NCBI GenBank assembly: GCA_051453625.1
Contig: JBOZIK010000001.1
Coordinates: 139,994,364-140,058,363 of the forward strand
Origin: Welwitschia mirabilis
Taxonomy: Eukaryota > Gnetophyta > Gnetopsida > Welwitschiales
DNA length: 64,000 bases
Direction: 5' to 3'
The position numbers were made by a program, and so were the translations under genes. Shown here in pieces: positions 48,823-60,600 of this stretch; positions within the stretch are counted from its first letter, which is position 1, and every line of letters begins with the position of its first letter. Below the pieces are notes generated by a model, which was given only the letters and a program-made list of their open reading frames with translations, had not been told where the DNA came from and ran no database searches.

Positions 48823-49964
48823 AATAATAGCATGATATCTTCATAGAAGGCACATAGTATTTTCTTTCTTTCAATTTTTTTTAAAGTTTAGTTTTTTAAT
48901 TTTTTAGCACTTCTAGTAATTGGCACTAATCCCTTCTAATGTTACCTAAATGGCTCTTCTTTATTTTTATTATTTTATTCCATTTTCATTCTTTATAGTG
49001 GTGGATACTTCTAAGTTTTTTCTCTAACTTGAATATTAATTTCTATAATAAATCTTTTGTGGTTATATCTCTAATAGTTTTTTTTTAAGGTTTGAAAGAT
49101 AAATGAAAATAAAAAAAATAAGAACATCAAAAACCTAATAAGAACTTATCCTTTTATTTGTGTTTCTTCTATAATTTGTTTTTACTAGCTAGTTTTAGGT
49201 TTCCTATTTCTTTTTATTTTAGTTGTTAAAGTTTTATATAGGTTTTATTTTATCTCATTTCTTTGCTACTTTTATTTTTTGCTATTTTTTTTGTATCATC
49301 CATTATGTGAATTAGTTTTTGTATTTATGAATGTAATGCCTTTATTTTTTTAAATTATTTCTCTAAAAAGGATTAGAGTTACATGAATAGTAAATAACAC
49401 TATTGGCTTTTTCATGAATTTTCTACTTAAAGTTGATCCAAATGTTTGTCTTACTCCTCTTAATACTTTCTAGTATTGGGTTGCTCTTGAAACCTCATAG
49501 ATTTTTGGAAACATGATCNNNNNNNNNNAATGGTAAATTTTATAAACCATTTTATGAAATAACTTTTAGGTCCTAAATCGATTCTAACATTGAAAGTACA
49601 TCTTTTTATGATAGCTATGAAGATTCCTATAATTTTACTAATCAGCTTTAACCTAAACAAAATGTAGGAGATTACCTTTAACCCAATAAAAATATGATAG
49701 TTTACTTTTAATTTAAATATCCCTTCACGTTTTCTTCAATCTCTTAGTGCACATAGATCAACCTCTTTATAACCTGGAGTTTGAAAACCCTTAATTTAAA
49801 CAAAAAGAGTATGATTGTATGTTTCTTATTACCTTATCAATATTGTTTACCCTCTAATCATTACCTTTCATTCATCTTTCCTTCCATATTGTGCATCACT
49901 TGACCAATATCCTTTATCTTCTTCCTTATATGGTTCATCTTTTTATTAATACCCTTTTGCATCT
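48823..49964 (+). other. LARD-like interior
   Basis: Stops occur in all frames and no conserved domain is visible. A 10-N gap lies at 49519-49528. It may correspond to the leader and the beginning of gag of the parent element. Confidence 0.45.
49519..49528. other. Assembly gap, 10 N
   Basis: Ten N inside the LARD-like interior. Confidence 0.95.
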
Positions 49965-51250
49965 GATAATCATTGTCCTATCTTAACTTGTTTGAAGGAT
50001 ACCATACAAAGATTTTTGGATAGCATAGCCAAAATTCTTAACACCTCTATCATTCTTTCTTCATTTAACTAATGAGGACTTAGAGCATTTTGGAACATGT
50101 GGCATATCACTGGAGCTAAACAAGTAAAAACCACTGGTAGTGTCAATTACATTCTAATACTATCATAGGAACATTATAAACTTCTAGTTGTGGGCTTAGC
50201 TAGTTAGCACATTAAAAATAATAACAACCTATAATGGCATATAATAGTAACACAGGAGATACATGATAGTGACATTTATAAAGGACATGTGGTGCTGATG
50301 TTATAGATGCATGGTAATAGCACTAGTTGGTGGAAACGTCATAATCCAAATGCTAAGTATTGAATTTGTAATGGTAGCCTCCACCAAAAAATACAAGATG
50401 AAATATCCAAACCACCCTACCTAATGCTACATGATAAATAATTATCACTACCCATCTAATATTAAAAAGCCAAAGACCCCAAGGATCCCAATCTTATCTT
50501 TGCAAATAAAAAGAACCAAGTGTCCCTTATTAAAGGAAACCTACATGGCAAAAATTTTTAGTAGATAATTCTTCATGATGTTTTTCTAAGATCTCCCTTT
50601 GAAAGTGAGCTAGCTTCCAGGTTAGCTTTAATAAATCTATAGAAACCTTACTTTCTTTCTTCACTATAATTTGATTTTTCATTTTTATGAAGTAGTAGTT
50701 ATTCATTCTTAATTTTGAGTTGCAACTAATGTTTTACTTTTAATGCTTAAATAAGACTTATTAAGTACTTTTTCTTATGAGGTGAGTTTCTTGAGACTAG
50801 TCCTTAATTATAGACATATTTTTTAATGGATCTTAAGCATTTTTATTCTTACTTTTCATGATTACATTAGGCTATGAAGGACTAAAATAACTAAGGAATT
50901 CACCAACACTCATCTGGTAAATGAGATTATGTCATCAAGATCTGAGCCATAATGACTTAATAATATAAGGTTTATTTTAGCAATTTACAATATATTATTG
51001 GAAAGAAGCTTTATTGTTCAATGGTTCAAGTTAAATATTTAGATTTAGCACATGTTCATACTTTGCCATTAAAGTTCCCTCTCATCTCACTCTCAATTTG
51101 TAGTTTGTTTTGAATCCTTGCAAGTTATATAATTCCATGTCATATTTGCTTACTTTTCTACCTTGATTTATCTCTATGAAAAGAATGACATCAGGAATCT
51201 ACTACAACAAGGATCTCAGTTTATAAGTTCTAAAAGCCAAATATGAATAG
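49965..51250 (+). repeat. LARD-like element 3' LTR
   Basis: It aligns with the left LTR from about 50093 (matching 47685) through aaatgagattatgtcatcaa near 50920 to 'aatccttgcaagttatataa' near 51113. Both ends are approximate. Confidence 0.6.
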
Positions 51251-53249
51251 GTAGATCTTCATCTAGAGTTATGGTTTGATGTCACGTCCAGAGCTTAGCC
51301 AAGGTTAGGTAATCTCTTTATTTATTTAGATAACCAATAGATTTTAGGAGTTTAATAAAAATAAAAAACTCTAGTTTAAATTATTAAAGAGTAAAACTAA
51401 TTATAAAATAATTGCATGATATTTCTTAAATAATTATTTGGAGTTATTATTTTAAACATGTGGTTAATTTGGACTTTACTATCTCTTATGCATCTTTATC
51501 TAATTGATGTGGTTTGACTTTGTATATTTTAAGTTAACTTGGAATTTATCTTTAGCTTAATATTTATATCTTCTTTCTGTCATATTTATTTATATAGGAG
51601 TTATCACATGCAATGCTCATGTTATTTTATTTCATGCAGTTTAATTTAATTGGAAGATATTATTATGTTATTGCTTATACACAGTGGCCAGACATGGAAA
51701 GGAAGGATTAAGGGATCTTAAACTTCTTATAGTAAATATAAATCCTATTGTTAGTTTAGTATTAGTACTTATTTATAAATACCTAAATTCCTTATTAGTA
51801 GAGTCACATTGTGCGAATTGATCATGTGGAGCGTGAGTCAGATAAGAGTACTTGGATTTTGATAAGAACAGGTGTGATTCTCAATCCTTCTTGTAAATAT
51901 TTGTATCTTTCTATGTGTTCCATGATTCTCTCTTTTAATTCTTGCATGCCATATTATTTCTTAGATTTTGTATATTAAATGATGTAATATGCCTTGTATG
52001 CTTTGTGTGTGTTGCAATCTTGTACTCTTCTATAACTCTCAGGTCAGTTTGCTAAGAGTCTTATTGAGTTTGAGTTTGTGAACACCTTGTAAAATCTTTA
52101 TTAAACTTTTTGATAACTTTGTCATGTGTTTTTCTTAACTAGCCCTTTCATGAGACTTGTACCTGAGATCTTGAATGATCATTGACCTATGAGAATTAAT
52201 TAACAATTATAATACTAGCTAGGATAACTACTTGTATGGACTTCAGAGAGTGTAACTCTCTTTTGGGAGTCCAAAGACCATGGGACCGAACTGCCAAGGC
52301 CAAAAGAGGAGATATGTGCACACCAATATGATTTTACCCCCTTCCTAACAAGGTGGATTTGGATTACTTGATTTAAATTAGATAATTGTAAAAAAGATAA
52401 TGTAAAGTGATGGTGATCTTAGTTATGTCTCTTGTTGTGTAACCCTTATCTTGTTTTGGAAACCTTTCTTTCTAACCTATTCCTTGTCGTGAACCATACT
52501 GGGAACTATAGTGATTTGCACTTCTCACATCACTTATATGTATGCAGGAGTGAATGCAAACAAGGAGGTAAGCAAGAGCTAATGGTCATTGTCTGGGTAT
52601 CTTCTACATGTCCATTTCAGTTATTATGCAGTTATTTGTGATCATGTTAAGCTTTAGTTATAGTTTGCATATTTGCCATATGTAATTGTTGAAGAAACAA
52701 CGAACTTTAGCATAATGTTTCAGTTTTATGTAATAAAGCATCTTTTTTGTTGGAGTTATCTATTGTGGATTTTATTTTCAATATTGTTAAGATAAAGTGC
52801 TTGTTTTCTTGCAATTGTACTGGCAAAGAAAGATTTTAATTAATTTACTGTTACTCTTGAAGATTGGACGTTACTTGTTGACTATAGTAAATTAATGTTG
52901 AACTAAATGTTATTATACTCATCATGGATTTTAATAAAGGTTTGATATTTTTAAAGTTAATTCGTTTTAATGTTCACCACATGAGGACAAATCAATAAGT
53001 TAATTAAAAGTCCTAATAAATTTTCCCTCTAGCAAAAGCTAAAGGCACATTGATAATAAAAACCTTAAGTGCTTTAATTAATATGGGAAAATTTGAAGTT
53101 AAGCAACAAAACTTAGAATTAATACACAAGATCACTATTTATCTTAAGTGGACATATGGTGACGTTAGCTAGCACAACAAACTGTTTAGTGGGAGATCTA
53201 GAATTGAAATCCTAACAGATGCACTTTTGACATTAGACTCAACATTAAA
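51251..53249. other. Less A+T-biased non-coding stretch, perhaps host UTR or intron remains
   Basis: No transposon coding motif is seen. A hairpin AGAGAGT-GTA-ACTCTCT lies at 52245-52261. Near 52546-52572 the sequence reads tatgcag, then about 20 bases, then gtaagc, which resembles a short exon between splice sites. An aataaa polyadenylation-type hexamer lies near 52732 after a T/A-rich stretch with the look of a plant 3' untranslated region. None of this is proof of a gene; no protein is recognised. Confidence 0.3.
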
Positions 53250-53267
53250 TTTTTTTTTTTTTTTTTT
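53250..53267. repeat. Oligo-T tract (18 T)
   Basis: Eighteen T on the plus strand directly left of the CpG-rich block. It may be a poly(A) tail of a retroposed minus-strand transcript, or a simple low-complexity run. Confidence 0.85.
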
Positions 53268-54085
53268 CTGTAAACCCCTTTTTCTGTCTTGCTTTTTGAC
53301 ACCTTTTTTTTTCATGGCGTCCTATCCTTGCGATTTGATCCCTCAGCCTTCTACTATCTGTTAATCCTCTCCGCTGCAGACTTCTACCTGCTGCCCTCCA
53401 CAACCGGCTTCGAACTCACTGTGCCCAGTCGACCTGCACGCTTAGCCGCGGCTCCCGCGCGGCATGCCAACCCTCATCCGTGCCGCCTCCCACTCCAGCC
53501 ACCTCCTCCTCCCTGATACACCTTTGTCCGGTGCCGCTCTGCTTCCCCCCCTTTCTTTCACCACAGTCTTTCCCGCTGAAGCAGGCAACTTTCTCACCAC
53601 GCGCTTCCGTGATCTTTGGCGCCCCACGTTAGTCACTGGCACTGAAAAACGCCTGCTGTATGATGCACCTGCACCCTCGCCTCACACCGTGAAACTCATC
53701 CTACACCCCGCGTCCTGTCTAATGCACTTCGGCCCGCACTTTTCTACCCTGGCGTTTTCTCTCTCCAGTTGCAGCTTGTGCTGTTACCGCTGCAGCTCCC
53801 TCTCCGGCATTTTTACATTCTACTCAGCTGTGTGTTCTCTTTCCTCTAGCGTCTCTGCACACCATTCCTGCTCAGCCCTTCGCAACCATCATGCCCTGCT
53901 CGCCTCTGACCTACTTGCCATTTGCGTCCTTCCGCCATTCCTTACCCCCATGCAAACCTTCTTCGGTTCTCGTAGGCCTGTCTGCACTGCTCCAATACTG
54001 ACCGATACCTCTTGTCATTCTCTTCGTATGCCTACCCTCCATCTTAAAAGAAACCCTCTAGCTTTTGTATCAATACGCACTATAT
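53268..54085. other. CpG-rich, pyrimidine-rich block of unknown origin
   Basis: Composition changes abruptly to G+C-rich with CpG retained: 53401-53460 alone holds eight CpG. The plus strand is strongly C/T-biased. It contains a 208-codon open frame (53464-54090) and a 66-codon frame on the minus strand, but both look low-complexity (Ser, Leu, Pro, His or Arg rich) and show no known domain, so coding is doubtful. It could be a 5' untranslated or CpG-rich promoter fragment, a retroposed copy (oligo-T on its left) or sequence of other origin. It ends near 54085, where A+T-rich DNA resumes. Confidence 0.5.
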
Positions 54086-54145
54086 CTTAACTGGTCATTG
54101 GAACAACGTTAAGGTAGTATTGAAGGTCTTAGTTCAATTCCTTGT
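54085..54145 (+). repeat. Possible SINE head next to the CpG-rich block
   Basis: ttaactggtcattggaacaa followed about 40 bp later by ttagttcaattcc resembles the A and B boxes of a tRNA-derived SINE. Only one weak copy, so uncertain. Confidence 0.3.
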
Positions 54146-54639
54146 AAAAGCATTTCATGAGAACATTCTTTCATGATTTTAAAATAAACAATATTCCGCA
54201 TAGAGCTAGATTATTAATACCTGCTAAGTTCAAATTTACCAAAAACAATACCTATAGGAAATCCACACAAGCAAAGTTGAGATGGTTCACATTTTTGGAT
54301 ATGCCCTATCATCTAACACAAATTCCTTCTTAAGAAAGTAACACAATCTATCTTCAAGTATATCATGGTCATTAGAATCATTATTAATAAAAGATAAGGA
54401 ATCTTGAGTTGAGAATTGCTCCCTTAAAGGTAACATTTTAATATATGACTTGAGGTTTAGTTACTAAGGTAAATTCATCCCCTATGACAAACCAACTATT
54501 AATAATAGATTAATCCTTACTTTATCATTAATTCAAGCCACTAAATATCAGCCTCTCTTTCTTTATATCTAAATTATAACCATAACATGATCTTCTGTTG
54601 GCTAACCTCCCATTATTCTTGTAGCTATTATGGATGATA
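54146..54639. other. A+T-rich DNA, possibly the rest of a copia fragment
   Basis: No firm similarity. Its place next to the integrase fragment and a few motif-like stretches suggest degraded copia sequence on the minus strand. Confidence 0.3.
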
Positions 54640-55080
54640 AAAGTGGACATTACATTTGAAGTCTTTTTTTGAAGACAAACAATTATTTTAATAGCTTCTA
54701 TTTAAGAAAATAATGGAAGACATGTTCTATATAAGATACTAATTATAATTTTCATGATTATTCTATTGTCTCTTTTATCCATTTCATTGAGTTAAGGTAT
54801 ATAAGATGGAGTTACTTCATGTTGAATTCCAGCATTTTCAACTTCATCGAAAAACTTAGTTCACATGTATTCTCTTACTCCATCTATTTTAAACTTTTTA
54901 ATTTGTATATTCATTTAATTTTTACTACGTGCAGTGCATGAGATACTTTTAAGGTATTGTGAGTTTAAGATTTATTTCACAAGAAATATATAAAACAAAT
55001 CCTTTGGTAATCATCAATGAAGGTAAGAAAATAGTTTTATTCTTTTAGGGATAAAACTAGTAAACATAAGTCACCATATT
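54640..55080 (-). pseudogene. Ty1/copia integrase fragment 5
   Basis: Minus-strand frames show a decayed integrase core: a YFLTFIDDYQRICF-like block at about 55040, containing the Asp-Asp-Tyr region, then NTLKVSHALHV near 54945. Further downstream, HYFLK near 54720 fits the conserved region after the last catalytic Glu. The order and spacing match copia integrases. LTRs and other domains are not seen. Confidence 0.5.
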
Positions 55081-55099
55081 TTTTGAATGACAATTTTGA

Positions 55100-55640
55100 C
55101 CTTTTCATTGCTGGAAACATTTGTAGAACAACTCTTACAACAACTCATAAAACAAAAAAGAATCTGAAAGCTATTATGGCATATGCCTTAGCACAGAAAT
55201 AAGACACAACATTCCTCGATAGGCCTGAATAAAAAAATGACAAAATCAGATACAACATTGTTTTCTAAACTAAGCTGGAGATCCATAACTGACACAGACA
55301 TAGTTTAGAAACTGGGTGAAAAACCAAGACAGGGCTGAACAGGTCTAGATTGCACATATTCGGTGAAACTTGGGGATCCATGAAACCGAAAACAGGAGGC
55401 CCACTGGCCAACAAAAACATCCTGTCTTCATACCTGGAACATAGTCCTTCTTTCTGCTAGAAAGACTATCAAAGAACTCAGCCCCATATTTTGATGTAGG
55501 GTAAAGGAGGAGGGAATCCGCAGGGAATAAGGGATACCGTTAATGCTGCATAACACAAAAAGATTCCAAAGACTGCTAGGCTAGACATTAGGAATTCTAC
55601 TCAAAAACTGAGGAGATATACCCATAAGTTGGCACCACGA
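55100..55640 (-). other. LINE 3' end and untranslated region
   Basis: Downstream of the zf-RVT remnant, no further domain. Composition is less A+T-biased than the flank. The end is uncertain. Confidence 0.45.
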
Positions 55641-55649
55641 TTAATTTTT

Positions 55650-58600
55650 TTATGTGTCTTTTAATTGTTGAATAGAAGATAGTTTAAAGAAGAGCTAAAC
55701 CTTGCTTTCTTTGACAAAATGATAGACTACAAAGTCTTTACGCTTGAAAATTTTATCATTTCTTGCTTGCGAAAAATGATAAATACAAGCTGAAAACATA
55801 AATTTAGTCATGCCATGTTGGGAGGACTTTGATCTAAATCTTTGTTTAATCTAGCTAAGTAGATCATTCTAGGAGTCTACTAGTGGGTGGAGATTTATAA
55901 GGTTCAACGCTGACATAAGAAGGAGAGCATACGGAGGGCACTCAAAGAAGAGATGATTTCTGGATTCTTCAACCAAACCGCATAAAGCACAATTAGGGTT
56001 AATCTAGAACCCTATCTTGAGAATTCTATCTTTGGTGCACAGTTTGTTATTGTAGGCTAGTCATGAGATAAAGAAGTATTTTTAGAAAACAAAACGGTTC
56101 TAGACCAAATCATACCAATCTACCTTAGGGTCTTGACTAGCTAAATGATGTTAAACTGAGGATGTGAAGAAAGGGGTGCATGTTTCTTTTCAAACTAACG
56201 AACAATCAATGATCTGAACGCATCCTCATAAAAGGTTTCTGAGTTTTAAAATCTTTTTGATGACTTATGAAGTATTATGCTTTATCTGGTACTGTCAAAT
56301 ATTTATCTCTTTGAGATAGTACTCATTACACCATTTAACCCAAAGAGTGTCCTTCATGAATGCTAAGTTCCATAGTTGGATAAACACCAAGGCTTTATTC
56401 ATCAGAATAGAGTCTATTAGATCCAAACCCCCTGATTTCTTTGGTTTTACTAAAGTTTGTCAAAAAAAGAGGGCTTTTTTGGATTGATTTACATTTCTTG
56501 TCCACAAAAATATTCTATAAAGAGAGTTGATTTCATGTAGAACTTTGTTTGGAAGGATGAAGATCCTGTACCAGAAGGAGGACAAATACTAAAGCACTAT
56601 CTTAACTAAAATAAGTTTGCCTACATAGGATAGGAACTTTAAAGTCCAAGATCTAATTTTCTTGGTTACCCTAAGAATAAGTGGGATACAATCTGCAATA
56701 AAGAGTTTTTTCAAGTTGAGATGCACTCCTAGGTATTTAACTGAAAGGATTTCTTCTAAAAATCTCAGCAACTAGAGGAATCTATCCTTTTACCCTTGAG
56801 ATATTCCACCAAAGAATGCCCGACTCTTAGTAAGATTAGACTCAAGACCTGATACCTCGTTGAAGTGATCTAAAGTTTGCTTCATCGAGCAGATGGAACT
56901 AACATCAGCTTTGCAAAATATGAAGAGATCATGAGCATAGCTCAAGTGATTAGTTTGCAGTCTGCTAAATTTAGAATGGAAGTAGAATTGGGGGTTCTCA
57001 ACAAGTTTCTTAAGACACCTAGAGAGGTATTCCATATTAATGGAAAAGAGGTAGAGTAAATGCGGGTCGCATTGCCTAAGGCCTCTCTTTCCCAGAAAGT
57101 ATTTCACCAGCCCCCAATTGATAAGGATTGAATAGAAGTGTGTGGTAATACAAGCTATTATCCATTTAATCAGTTTAAACAAAAAACCTAAGCCTTCAAT
57201 TAGATTAAATAAAAAGGGCCAAGAAACTGAATCATAAGCCTTCTTAAGGTCTACCTTAAGAGCACATCTTAGACTAGTCCTTTTCCTAGAATAATAGTGG
57301 ACAAGTTCTTATGCTAATAAAATGTTATGAATAATACTTCTGTGTGGGATGAAAGCCCCTTGATTATCTACTACAATATCATCTATAATGTCTTTAAGCC
57401 TATTAGCAGTTATACCCAAAATAACTTTGTAAATTACATTACAACAAGTAATTGGTCGATATTCAAAGGCCATGTTGGGGCAATGAGATTTAGGTATCAA
57501 AATGATAGCTGTGGAGTTAATACTTCTAGGCATTCTAAAATCACCAGAAAAATTCTTTATAGCTTTGCAAACCTCTTACCCAAGAATATTCCAAGAGGAT
57601 TTTAAAAAATTTGCTGAAAAACCATTAGGCCTAAGGGCTTTATCATTACCAATCCAGAAGAAAGCATATCTAACTTCTTCATTTGAAATCAGTCTACATA
57701 ATCCTAGACATTAGTGTTCTAAAATTAAAGGGTAAGCAGATAGGATTGACTGGTCCAGGTTAAAGACTCTTACCTCATTGCTTAGTCATTCCTTAAAAAA
57801 GGATATGATATTTATTGGATCTCCTCCTCCTGATTTAGCAAAGTGCCATTTACCTCATAAAGAGAAATAATCATAGATAAATGATTTCTTTGTTTGAGGT
57901 AAACATGAAAATAAGCTGACTTTAGATCTCCCTCAGAGGCCCATCTAATTTTAGCTCATTACTTGTTAAGCTGGAATTCCTGTGAAAGCAGGTTTTTGTA
58001 ATATGAAACAACTTATTTTTCCTTCTATAAGAGATCAATACACTAAGGGATTGCATCTACTTACTTTTGGATTACTAAAAGCTCACATTTGGCCTTTTAA
58101 ATGCATTACCTTAAACTTCTAGTACTAAAGGAGAGTTTGGCTTTAAGATCTTATTTGATATAGAGGAGTTTCTTGTGAAGATCAGCTAATGAATTGCAGG
58201 TTAGTTGGATAGCCCAAATTGAATGGATAATATTGAGGTAGTTTTATCTTCACACTAGAAATTACGAAACCAGAAAGGAGGATTAACCTTAATGACTTAA
58301 ATGACATTAAGAACAATTGGGGAATGATCAAAACGGCCTAAATGTTGAAAATCAGCAAAGAGTTAAGGAAAAAAATCTAATCATTTATTATTAATCAGCA
58401 CTCTATCCATCTTGCACTAAATCCTTTTATGAACTTGTTGTTTATTTGACCATGTAAAAGAATATTGAATATGCTTTAAGTCTGAAATATGGGTAGAAAG
58501 AAAAAGATTCTGAAGTCCCTCTATATCTTTAGAGGTCATCAGGAAACCATTTCTTTTTTATCTAAGATTAGTAATACATTTAAAATCTCCTAATAAAACC

Positions 58601-59002
58601 CAAGGCGAGGTTATCATCTTATTGAAACTAGTAATATCTGACCAAAGAGGAAGTCTGTCTCTGGGGGTATTGAAAGCATAAACAAAAGAAATCTCTAGAA
58701 TAGAACCATTGAGAGCCATTTAACAATGAATAAACTACAATGAAATAGATTTTACCACAATATGAAAATCGTTTATATTCCGTAAAATCATAATTCTACC
58801 ATTTGAAGGTTGGTAAAATTATGGGCAAAATTCCAGGAAGGATTAAGCCTACAATTTCTAGCAATGCTTCCATATCTACTAACCTTCACTTTAGTTTCTA
58901 GAATTGCAATAACACTCACATTTTGATGGACAATAAAATGTCAAATTTCTTCTTATTTTTAGGACCATTCAGGCCTCTTATATTCCAAGATGCAATTTTC
59001 AT
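55650..59002 (-). pseudogene. LINE ORF2 remnant (endonuclease, RT, zf-RVT)
   Basis: It starts MKIASWNIRGLNG at 59002, the usual N-terminus of a plant L1 endonuclease, which nicks target DNA. RT: 57533-57309 (INSTAIILIPKSHCPN, then YRPITCCNVIYK, ANRLKDIIDD and NQGAFIPHRSI) and 57182-56790 (GKRGLRQCDP, then EYLSRCLKKL). The catalytic FADD box reads YAHD (56939-56928), so the first Asp is His. Near 56000-55900 a Cys-containing zf-RVT segment (usual in plant LINEs) is recognisable. Stops and frameshifts separate these blocks. Plus-strand open frames at 56.9-57.7 kb are shadows. Confidence 0.85.
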
Positions 59003-59339
59003 GTTCTAGTGTTGTTGAGATTAGAAACCCCTTTTTCCCTACCCCTTTTTGATTTATGCTAGTTAGAATGGTAGGTGATGTTGATAGGATCGATAACTTT
59101 CTGAGAATAAATAACATCTACTGGGGCGATATCAATGCATATTTTACCACTAGAGTTTTGAAAAGAGACAAGAGTCTAAAATGGATAGACCTTTAGGAAC
59201 AGACTGTGAAATACTGACTTTTGTTTGAGGATGAACTACACTATCCTTGGAGGCATTTAGGGTTGAAAGAACCTTCAATGAGGGAGAGTAGGTACTGCTA
59301 CCTTGAGAAAGAAAGACACCACCACTGCTACTTTCCACA

Positions 59340-60515
59340 TTCATCTCTGTAAAAAAATTTATCTAACAAAGAGGAGATGAAGGCCTATCAACGACTGATG
59401 GCTGGCCCTAGTGGGAGAAGTTCTACCTTTGGTTAGGATTTAATGTGCTCAAATGAGTTAGAAACCAGTAGGCTTTTACCCTTCTTCCACTATCAAATTT
59501 CACTTCTAATGCAACTGTGAGGGAAGGAGGGGGATGATGTTACACCTAGGGCTAAGCTAAAGGAATGGATAGAAGACTATCCATTTAGGCATAACCCTGA
59601 TCTCTGCTCAAAGGAAAGAGTGGTTATTTAAGATGAAACTTCACCTGAGACTACATCCATGCTGGGAATAAGATCCCCTTTGCCTTTTTGCTGACAAATT
59701 GATAGAGATTTTGAATCCCTAACCATTGAAGAATTAGGGTTTGGAGGGAGTGGCTTCCTTGTAAATTTTTTTTTTCTTAGGACAAAGCTTTGTTGTATGC
59801 CCAAAGCAAAGACAATTGGAGCATTTACTTAGCATCCATTCATATTCTATTTTTTGCTTCAAAACGATTTCTCCAGGCCCTTTTAAAGTTATAAGAGAAG
59901 GCAGTTCATAATTTGAAGTTATCTCGATGCACAGTCTGGCAAAACATAGCCTCCTTTGAGTAGTTGTGAACACATCTATGCATATCGGCTTCCGTAGAGA
60001 ACTTACAATTTTGGAAAGAACCTCGCAGATGAGAGGTAAAGGTTTAAGCATGTTAGTTTCACCCAAATTAGGAATTTGATTATCTTGTTTATTTCCAAAT
60101 CTAAAGAAGGGGACCATGGCTTTAGAATCATAGGTCTATTATCAAATGACCATGGTCCCTTCTCTAGAACATTATGCATTTGTTCTTTAGACTGAAACTT
60201 AAAGAGGAACATACCTCTTTCAATCTGAGATACCAAAATAGTTTCCTCCCCTCCACACTAATTTTTGACATAGTTTTGCACTTTCTAGATGTGTGGTTTC
60301 ATCTCATACATAAATCCAATCAAGGATTTCTCCCATCAAGCAGCTCCCATATTCCAATCCTACTCATTGATATTAATTTTGGTTATGGAGAATTGTTGTG
60401 GGATGAAGTCTAAACAGATCTCGATCTTAATGTTTCAATTTCTCACCACAATATCTACCTATGAGATTTGTTTGTTTGTTGTGCTGGGTGGCACGAAGCT
60501 TTTCGATGGGTCCAT
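59340..60515 (-). pseudogene. LINE ORF1 remnant (DUF4283 plus zinc knuckle)
   Basis: It encodes the RNA-binding protein of a plant LINE. A start (MDPSKSFVPP) lies at 60515. A DUF4283-type region follows at 60236-60003 (ERGMFLFKFQSKEQMHNVLE, then GPWSFDNRPMIL), and after a frameshift the frame at 60117-59734 continues with a complete CCHC knuckle, CSNCLCFGHTTKLC (59823-59782), followed by a lysine-rich run. A Ser-rich tail (59344-59150) lies between this and ORF2. It is broken by at least one early stop and one frameshift. Confidence 0.75.
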
Positions 60516-60600
60516 TTCCTTCCAACCCTAGTTAGCAGGAAGTGGGAGGGCAACGACGCGAGCTTGTAGCAGGCTGGACTTACATCATGCATTCCACTGT

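Larger units (their letters stand above)
47513..51250 (+). mobile_element. Non-autonomous LTR element (LARD-like) sharing the gypsy LTR
   Basis: Two direct LTRs (47513-48800 and about 49965-51250), homologous to the gypsy LTR at 28238-29550, enclose only about 1.15 kb. A PBS-like motif (48805-48822) follows the left LTR. The interior carries no recognisable pol domain. This is the structure of a large retrotransposon derivative or an internally deleted Athila/Tat-like element, which would rely on proteins of an autonomous relative. The exact right ends and the target duplication could not be fixed by eye. Confidence 0.6.
55100..60600 (-). mobile_element. L1-like LINE, minus strand
   Basis: Minus strand, with ORF1 (60515-59340, zinc knuckle), ORF2 (59002 to about 55650: endonuclease, RT, zf-RVT) and a 3' region to about 55100. 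This is the plant L1 (RIL) structure without LTRs. It is clearly less decayed than the copia elements: long stretches read through. A poly(A) tail is not obvious at the right place; only short T runs occur near 55078. The 5' region around 60540-60600 is G+C-richer. Frameshifts and stops make it inactive. Confidence 0.85.

Noticed and set aside
52245-52261. Hairpin AGAGAGT-GTA-ACTCTCT as a terminator or microRNA
   Set aside because: A 7-bp stem is too short for a microRNA precursor, and rho-independent terminators do not apply in a plant nucleus.
53464-54090. A 208-codon frame in the CpG-rich block
   Set aside because: Ser/Leu/His/Pro-rich with no domain. G+C-rich, stop-poor DNA gives long frames by chance; kept only as a non-coding block.
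56877-57714. Plus-strand frames of 60-92 codons
   Set aside because: Antisense shadows of the LINE reverse transcriptase.
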